This document shows, one piece after another, positions 62,401-64,000 of a stretch of 64,000 nucleotides of DNA. The stretch's first letter is position 1. The number at the start of each line of letters is the position of its first letter. This DNA is from Pardosa pseudoannulata (taxonomy: Eukaryota > Arthropoda > Arachnida > Araneae > Lycosidae), in contig CM063509.1 of NCBI GenBank assembly GCA_032207245.1, positions 10,571,085 through 10,635,084 on the forward strand. The letters run 5' to 3'. The translations under genes were made by a program, and so were the position numbers. The notes under the pieces are model-generated. The model had not been told where the DNA came from and made no database searches. It was given only the letters and a program-made list of their open reading frames with translations.

Positions 62401-62762
62401 ATAGTTTTCTTTTTAATAATATATATTTAAACTGTTATAAATAAAAGTAATATTACTGATGAATAAAATTCATAAACTACATATACACAAAGAGAGAATA
62501 ATATATACACAAACAAAATTAAAATTTTTTTAATTTCTTCATTTTAAATGTATATTTTATACAATGCTTTCTTATTTTTTAAATGTTTATTAGTAGCACT
62601 ACGCATTAGATAAACTCACTGAAACTGTTATAGAACTAAAAGTACAAAATTTACCTCCATAAACAGCATATCACCAGTAGCATCAACTCCAGAATGTACT
62701 GTGAATGATTGGCGATGCATTTGACGACTTCCTAAAGGTTTCAAATCAATGTCATTTCCTTG
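20680..62762 (-). CDS. MADD: MADD / Rab3 GEF, C-terminal 238 residues (7 exons; 5' part beyond window)
   Basis: Spliced order on the minus strand: 62762-62655, 62390-62226, 56495-56423, 54879-54773, 40552-40480, 36029-35983, 20823-20680. These total 717 nt, in frame, with GT-AG at every intron. MADD (C. elegans AEX-3) is a DENN-domain exchange factor for Rab3/Rab27 in synaptic-vesicle transport and binds kinesin-3 and, in mammals, TNFR1 through its C-terminal region. This is that C-terminal part; the DENN domain lies off the right edge. Landmarks in window-residue numbering: FTVHSGVD (exon 1), [19 protein letters not shown] (53-71), [45 protein letters not shown] (170-175), [14 protein letters not shown] (exon 7). 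All align with the human C-terminus as I recall it. Introns reach ~15 kb and are full of mobile elements. Confidence 0.96.
21452..22346. mobile_element. Non-autonomous TIR element, TTAA-like target
   Basis: Imperfect ~46-bp inverted ends: the left begins GGTCAATG and includes AACTATGGTAACGAC; the right, reverse-complemented, begins GGTCACAC and includes TACTATGGTAGCGAC. The left flank is TTAA (21448-21451); the right flank is TTGA (22347-22350), perhaps a mutated copy. The ~895-bp body has no coding potential. Confidence 0.55.
22420..22735 (-). repeat. SINE family B copy
   Basis: On the minus strand the tRNA-like head is at the right (CATGGTAGCTCAGTCAAG, box A form), then box-B-like GTTTGAGTCGC. 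Next comes GCATGTAAAATAGGTTTGT-like body DNA with CCAAGTTCCCAAACAATACC, and a 3' part matching 12500-12620. Same orientation as MADD. Confidence 0.8.
22762..23685. mobile_element. TTAA-flanked TIR element (924 bp)
   Basis: Termini GGTATCCATCTACAT (left) and ATATAGATGGATACC (right) are inverted repeats differing at one base in the first 15. TTAA lies on both sides (22758-22761 and 23686-23689). A second, truncated copy lies in COMMD9 intron 2 (8275-8650). TTAA targets are used by piggyBac and Kolobok superfamilies; without a transposase I cannot choose. No long ORF; an internal CAGCTGTTTAAACATCAGTGACAGCTG, read in pieces, shows a small duplication. Confidence 0.85.
25994..26800. mobile_element. 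hAT-type non-autonomous element with AGTAC duplication
   Basis: Perfect 12-bp inverted ends CAGGGTTCCCAC (25994-26005) and GTGGGAACCCTG (26789-26800), each flanked directly by AGTAC (25989-25993 and 26801-26805). Both subterminal parts carry repeated AAGGAC motifs. The CAGGG termini fit hAT; a 5-bp duplication fits the hAT5 group but is short enough to arise by chance. Inside sit a perfect 11-bp-arm palindrome (near 26325-26349), a (TA)n run, and TACCCGACGTTGCCTGGGAA (from 26380), which looks like the end of another inserted element. Confidence 0.75.
27487..27565 (-). repeat. SINE family A fragment
   Basis: CAAGGATCAGGACCTACTGC and TAAAGTCAATTCTGATTG match the reverse-oriented body of family A (GACCGGGACCTGCTGCTTAA and on). 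Head and tail are missing. The short reading frame through it is not a gene. Confidence 0.65.
31084..32331 (+). mobile_element. mariner element (dead copy)
   Basis: 1248 bp, the normal mariner size. Ends: CAAGGTAGAGTCAATAAATT (left) and, reverse-complemented, CATGGTAGGGTCAAAAAGTT (right), with TA on both sides (31082-31083 and 32332-32333). A + strand transposase lies inside in broken frames. Insertion into the older TTAA element gives a relative order of events. Confidence 0.9.
31280..32260 (+). pseudogene. mariner transposase pseudogene
   Basis: From ATG at 31280: [13 protein letters not shown], then [15 protein letters not shown], the mariner N-terminal HTH start. A frameshift and small deletion follow, then [20 protein letters not shown] and ILHADR, then [10 protein letters not shown] (second HTH). 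Later blocks include [27 protein letters not shown], and [17 protein letters not shown], which holds the region of the last catalytic Asp (D,D34D). The copy has several stops and frameshifts and the middle catalytic region is scrambled, so it is inactive. Confidence 0.9.
35983..36029 (-). CDS. MADD: MADD 47-nt micro-exon
   Basis: Minus strand: acceptor TTTCTTTTTAG, 47 nt, donor TTG|GTAAGG. With the phase-1 A from the preceding exon it reads [16 protein letters not shown], which fits exactly between FVLEEF and [10 protein letters not shown] and aligns with the VPEIKEVVSHKYKTPM block I recall in human MADD. Its length (2 + 15 codons) is what the phases on both sides require. It is invisible in ORF scans. 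Confidence 0.88.
36030..40479 (-). other. MADD intron between FVLEEF exon and micro-exon
   Basis: 4.4 kb, A-rich on the + strand. It contains an A run (about 37579-37600), a perfect 16-bp palindrome TGAATATGCATATTCA (38969-38984) and a TTAA-flanked MITE (39003-39526). Nothing else recognisable. Confidence 0.8.
39003..39526. mobile_element. piggyBac-like MITE (TTAA-flanked)
   Basis: TTAA at 38999-39002 and 39527-39530. Left end CCCTTTTAAAGGTCAC; right end reverse-complemented CCCTTTAATGGGCAGTGG. The inverted repeat is short and gapped. The right end also has a GTGGTTTC/GAAACCAC stem (39492-39510). The 524-bp interior is non-coding and holds a G-rich spot (39121-39149). Confidence 0.55.
40480..40552 (-). 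CDS. MADD: MADD exon (FVLEEF)
   Basis: Acceptor CTTACTTTACAG, 24 codons plus one base, donor TTTA|GTAAGT. It reads [18 protein letters not shown] and FVLEEF, matching the VFIELNHIKKC...FVLEEF block of the vertebrate C-terminus. Reading through the donor soon gives unrelated intron translation. Confidence 0.93.
44062..44262 (+). pseudogene. Tc1/mariner-type transposase C-terminal fragment
   Basis: Frame with [12 protein letters not shown] upstream and then [20 protein letters not shown] and [16 protein letters not shown]. This resembles the C-terminal tail of insect DDE transposases, where 'DYFLWG..VK' is followed by 'L..RI..A...V....L..VW.EL..RLDVC'. Only ~200 bp survive and no termini were found, so family placement is tentative. 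Confidence 0.55.
44387..44449. repeat. (AT)n microsatellite
   Basis: About 31 uninterrupted AT units, the longest pure dinucleotide run in the window. Confidence 0.97.
44741..44768. repeat. Perfect 12-bp-stem hairpin
   Basis: GAATTAGTTTAT, loop GTTG, ATAAACTAATTC. It has no U tract and is in an intron, so no terminator meaning is implied. Confidence 0.8.
49465..49645 (-). repeat. SINE family A copy with TSD
   Basis: Well-preserved copy. The direct repeat GTATTCTGTGC lies on both sides (49454-49464 and 49646-49656). On the minus strand: tRNA-like head ATGGCTGATTGATTAGGGTG, box B GGGTTCGAATCCC, body with CTTTAAGCTGTAGGTCCTGG, tail CTTCCAAACCAAACC. Confidence 0.92.
49823..50019 (-). repeat. 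SINE family A copy with TSD
   Basis: Flanked by TATGAATCCTTG (49811-49822) and TATGAATACTTG (50020-50031), 11 of 12 matching. The body is more diverged than the neighbour at 49.5 kb. The tail has two GGTTT-type units (TTGGTTTGGTTTCCTGATTT on +). Confidence 0.88.
50996..51445 (+). mobile_element. Solo LTR (450 bp), likely Ty3/gypsy-type
   Basis: Begins TGTTATGAA and ends TTCATAACA, a perfect 9-bp inverted pair with canonical TG...CA. It is flanked by ATAT on both sides (50992-50995 and 51446-51449). Promoter-like TATATAAGG at 51190 and AATAAA at 51372-51377 followed by a T/G-rich stretch set the orientation as +. Base composition is clearly less AT-rich than its surroundings. No internal gag/pol sequence is next to it, so it is a recombination-derived solo LTR. 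The 4-bp duplication fits Ty3/gypsy but does not prove it. It is antisense to MADD. Confidence 0.85.
51190..51196 (+). promoter_or_regulatory. LTR TATA box
   Basis: TATATAA in GGCCTATATAAGGCA inside the solo LTR, about 175 bp before its AATAAA. It could still drive antisense transcription in the MADD intron. Confidence 0.55.
53000..53420. other. GC-richer unexplained block in MADD intron
   Basis: Noticeably richer in G/C than the flanks (for example GAGGGCCCAGGAAAAGTCCC near 53060 and CAAGGCCTCCGAGTC near 53083). It has no tandem repeats and no match to the SINE, LTR or TIR families here. The open frames through it look like no protein I know. It could be a non-coding exon, a regulatory element or a repeat with no second copy here. 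Confidence 0.35.
54773..54879 (-). CDS. MADD: MADD exon ([15 protein letters not shown])
   Basis: Acceptor ACACTTTTTAG, two bases complete the split Gly, then 35 codons, donor AAG|GTATGT. It reads [35 protein letters not shown], strongly matching the vertebrate block [20 protein letters not shown]. Phase 1 in, phase 0 out. Confidence 0.96.
55024..56010 (+). mobile_element. pogo-like element remnant with GGGACA ends
   Basis: Left end GGGGAGAGTGGGACACC and right end, reverse-complemented, GGGGTAGGTTGGGACAC form imperfect inverted repeats. Further copies of the motif lie inside (TGGGGCAGGTTGGGACACAC near 55653) and just outside (GTGGGGCAGTTTGGGACA at 56016-56033), so the right end folds into a hairpin. 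A short frame with a pogo-like N-terminus lies inside. Confidence 0.55.
55818..55958 (+). pseudogene. Possible pogo/pipsqueak-type transposase N-terminus
   Basis: 46 residues starting [20 protein letters not shown], after a T tract and CAG that looks like a 3' splice site. The R/K-T-x-R-x-x-Y start followed by a helical stretch resembles the psq-type HTH start of CENP-B/Tigger-like proteins. It is too short for certainty, and the rest of the protein is lost. Confidence 0.35.
56423..56495 (-). CDS. MADD: MADD exon ([12 protein letters not shown])
   Basis: Acceptor TTTTCATCTCAG, 24 codons plus one base, donor CCTG|GTAAGT. It reads [19 protein letters not shown] and NGMMP; the vertebrate counterpart is CRELYYCVKDSMERAAAR. 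Confidence 0.95.
57240..57255 (+). repeat. tRNA-Gly-like 5' fragment
   Basis: CGGTGGTTCAGTGGTA is the D-arm/box A sequence of metazoan tRNA-Gly. The following TTTTGGTCTGGGTCTCGTG does not continue as a good anticodon arm and no T-arm follows, so it is not a gene. Probably a SINE head or tRNA-fragment insertion. Confidence 0.4.
58629..58799 (-). repeat. SINE family A, best-preserved copy, with TSD
   Basis: Direct repeats TTCATGAGTCACAT (58615-58628) and TTCATGTGTCACAT (58800-58813), 13 of 14 matching. On the minus strand: head GATGGCTGAATGGTTAGGGT (RNA polymerase III box A), box B GGGTTCGAATCCC, body CTTTAAGCAGCAGGTCCCGG and TCTTATTAGCCCTCGTGTTG, tail CACTCCAAACCAAA. No long poly(A), so the mobilising LINE probably recognises the CCAAACCAAA-type tail. 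Confidence 0.93.
58851..59033 (-). repeat. Chimeric retroposed insert (foreign 102 nt + SINE A 3' part)
   Basis: A perfect 17-bp direct repeat, TGATTATTTATAAAATG, borders the insert (58834-58850 and 59034-59050). On the minus strand the insert begins with 102 nt (59033-58932) that are 96% identical to 62132-62031. It then switches to the 3' part of SINE A (GTCGACTTTAAGTTGTAAGT read in that region as the diverged body) and ends in ATAGCACTTC. The head of the SINE is absent. A template switch during reverse transcription explains this. Confidence 0.85.
59541..59655 (+). repeat. SINE family B head
   Basis: GTGGTAGCTCAGTCGGCAAA (box A region) and GGCTGCGGGTTTGGAACCC (box B region), then GCCCAAGATCTGCCGTGTTC. 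The 3' part is missing; a reverse-oriented SINE A follows at once. Confidence 0.8.
59672..59836 (-). repeat. SINE family A copy
   Basis: Reverse-oriented: TTTGGAGTGCTATGGTGTTC, GACTAATGAGACCGAAACCT, GCGGGATTCGAACCTG, then CCATCATTTGGCT. It separates two family B copies, but no clean target duplication is visible. Confidence 0.85.
59911..60200 (+). repeat. SINE family B, most complete copy
   Basis: GAGGTAGCTCAGTCAGCAAA and GGTTGTGGGTACGGAACCC give boxes A and B. The body GCATGTAAAATAGGTTTGTG, CCTCCAAGTTCTCAATCAAT and GCAGGCCAAG is shared with 12.4 and 22.6 kb. Confidence 0.85.
61133..61833. mobile_element. hAT-like MITE
   Basis: Perfect 11-bp inverted ends CAGGCTTGCAA (61133-61143) and TTGCAAGCCTG (61823-61833). 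Both subterminal regions carry GGTGAGAAAAGT in the same direction and several AAAAGTGAC repeats. No clear 8-bp duplication; non-coding interior of about 700 bp. Confidence 0.65.
62031..62132 (-). repeat. 102-nt segment duplicated in the chimeric insert
   Basis: Same length as, and four mismatches from, 58932-59033. No SINE part adjoins it here. It may be the source locus (part of the MADD intron) or another member of a dispersed family. Confidence 0.8.
62226..62390 (-). CDS. MADD: MADD exon ([15 protein letters not shown])
   Basis: Acceptor TTAATTACAG, 55 codons, donor AAG|GTTAGT. It reads [55 protein letters not shown], the most conserved block of the MADD C-terminal domain. Phase 0 both ends. 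The intron before it is 264 bp. Confidence 0.97.
62655..62762 (-). CDS. MADD: MADD exon ([17 protein letters not shown])
   Basis: Acceptor TTCTTCTTTTAG, 36 codons, donor GAG|GTAAAT. It reads [36 protein letters not shown]. Phase 0 both ends. First MADD exon in the window reading from the right. Confidence 0.92.
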
Positions 62763-63185
62763 CTAAAAGAAGAAAAAACAGCAGTTGTATAATTGTTATT
62801 TTACCTTTTCGGCAGAACTTCACATTAGTTATTCTAATTTTAATCGGAGAAAATATTTTTTGCATTTTCTTAGTTACTATAAATACTTAATATTTATACA
62901 TATGCTTTAAATCAGTAAAATCATGATTTAGGAATCTGCAGAAAAGTATGTTGAACAAAAGTAATCAGGGACTTTATAACTTAGTTGAATAATGGTTTAT
63001 ACATTTTAGTAATGTAATACAGTTTAGAATCCATTGGCATATTTTAGATTGAATTTTTTGTCTTTTTACGAAGTTTTGAAAACATTTCTGCCTTATAACT
63101 CTATTGTACTATCTTTCTATTTGCAAGCCTGTCTTTCAGAAGATAGAAAGTAGAGAATGATAGAAGAAGAGAAATATAATGCTAC

Positions 63186-63210
63186 ACACACACACACACA
63201 CACACACACA
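63186..63210. repeat. (AC)n microsatellite
   Basis: About 12 AC units. Confidence 0.95.
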
Positions 63211-63498
63211 AATATATACATCAAACATTCCATTAATTTTGGAAATCACATGACAAAGCTTTGAGTCAATTATTTAAAATACAGAAAATATTTCTATTGA
63301 CTGCTGTCTAGAACTAATGAAAGAACTTATCTAATAATGGAACCAAAATCATTCTTTAAGGAACACAGTATTATGCCTGTGTATAAAATATAAAACTTTT
63401 AGTGTTAGAAAAACCAAAGCACTTAAAAAAATTAGCAATATGTCTGCATCAATAAATAACAGAATTTTTTTCCCTCCAAATTTTAAGTTTATGAATGT

Positions 63499-63515
63499 GT
63501 GTGTGTATGTATGTA

Positions 63516-63562
<47 letters not shown>
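63499..63562. repeat. (TG)n(TA)n microsatellite
   Basis: TGTG/TATG units followed by about 18 TA units. Confidence 0.95.
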
Positions 63563-63566
<4 letters not shown>

Positions 63567-64000
63567 TAAATTTAAGCTGTTATACAGGAAGATAACACTT
63601 ATTTTCAATTGGCAGGGCTTACTGGGCAATAAGAATACCTAAGTAAATTGCAGTCACTCTATTAAAACAACAGCAGAGTTTGTGCTGGAACTTTAACTTT
63701 ATTTGAGATAAAAATGGACATCTTTACATGACAAGAGCAAAGCATCAAAAGATATTGAAAACATACTTCTATACAATTTTCTCCTAACAGGGAGCAATCA
63801 TGCAAATTCTTTCCCATGAGACTAACAGTTTGGTAAGAGTTATTTTAAGTCAGAAATGAACTTAATTAATTTAAGTTGGCTCGAAATGCAGCCAATGAGT
63901 AGAAAATTAGCATTTATTCTAGTGTTAGTCTTGGGAGACTGGAATTTGTGGCTGAGAAATTAAGTATGATAGAATGAGAAGGAAAAAAGGAAAATTCCAG

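Larger units (their letters stand above)
62763..64000 (-). other. MADD intron, continuing off the window
   Basis: No further exon of MADD is recognised up to the edge. Contains (AC)n at 63186-63210 and a TG/TA run at 63499-63562; the rest is AT-rich. Confidence 0.7.

Noticed and set aside
1..64000. CRISPR arrays, bacterial operons, riboswitches
   Set aside because: The window is a spliced animal genome; no regularly spaced direct repeats or prokaryotic gene order is present.

Overview
This is an AT-rich eukaryotic genomic window (roughly 70% A+T by eye) holding two conserved animal genes tail to tail, in a background of decayed transposons. The spliced genes, GT-AG introns up to about 15 kb, tRNA-derived SINEs, mariner/Tigger/hAT relics and an LTR all say metazoan. 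The repeat style and long AT-rich introns suggest an arthropod, possibly a chelicerate; that last step is a guess.

Gene 1 (+ strand, 6127-13698) is a complete COMMD9. Five exons (48+132+175+104+141 nt) join in frame to 199 codons plus stop. A perfect NRF-1-type palindrome lies just upstream and a start-stop ATG-TAA sits 9 nt before the ATG. Gene 2 (- strand, 62762 down to 20680) is the 3' part of MADD (Rab3 GEF). Seven exons, including a 47-nt micro-exon, join in frame to the last 238 residues; the 5' part, with the DENN domain, lies beyond the right edge.

Layout: 1-5.9 kb intergenic, with a long perfect-looking foldback, three SINE relics and a non-LTR reverse transcriptase relic; 5.9-14.1 kb COMMD9, with a TTAA-flanked repeat, a C-depleted T-rich tract, a SINE and a Tigger relic in its introns; 14.1-20.7 kb convergent intergenic, with a 45-nt-arm inverted repeat and a hAT element with its target duplication; 20.7-62.8 kb MADD, whose introns hold four TTAA-flanked elements (one split by a mariner), several hAT-type elements, a solo LTR, a pogo-like relic and many SINEs; 62.8-64 kb the next MADD intron.

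No prokaryotic operon, CRISPR array or intact tRNA/rRNA gene was seen, and nothing looks like a wholly new functional system. The best leads are a chimeric retroposed sequence with a perfect 17-bp target duplication (58834-59050), the 47-nt MADD micro-exon, the mariner-in-TTAA-element nest, and the 60-bp foldback at 183-309.
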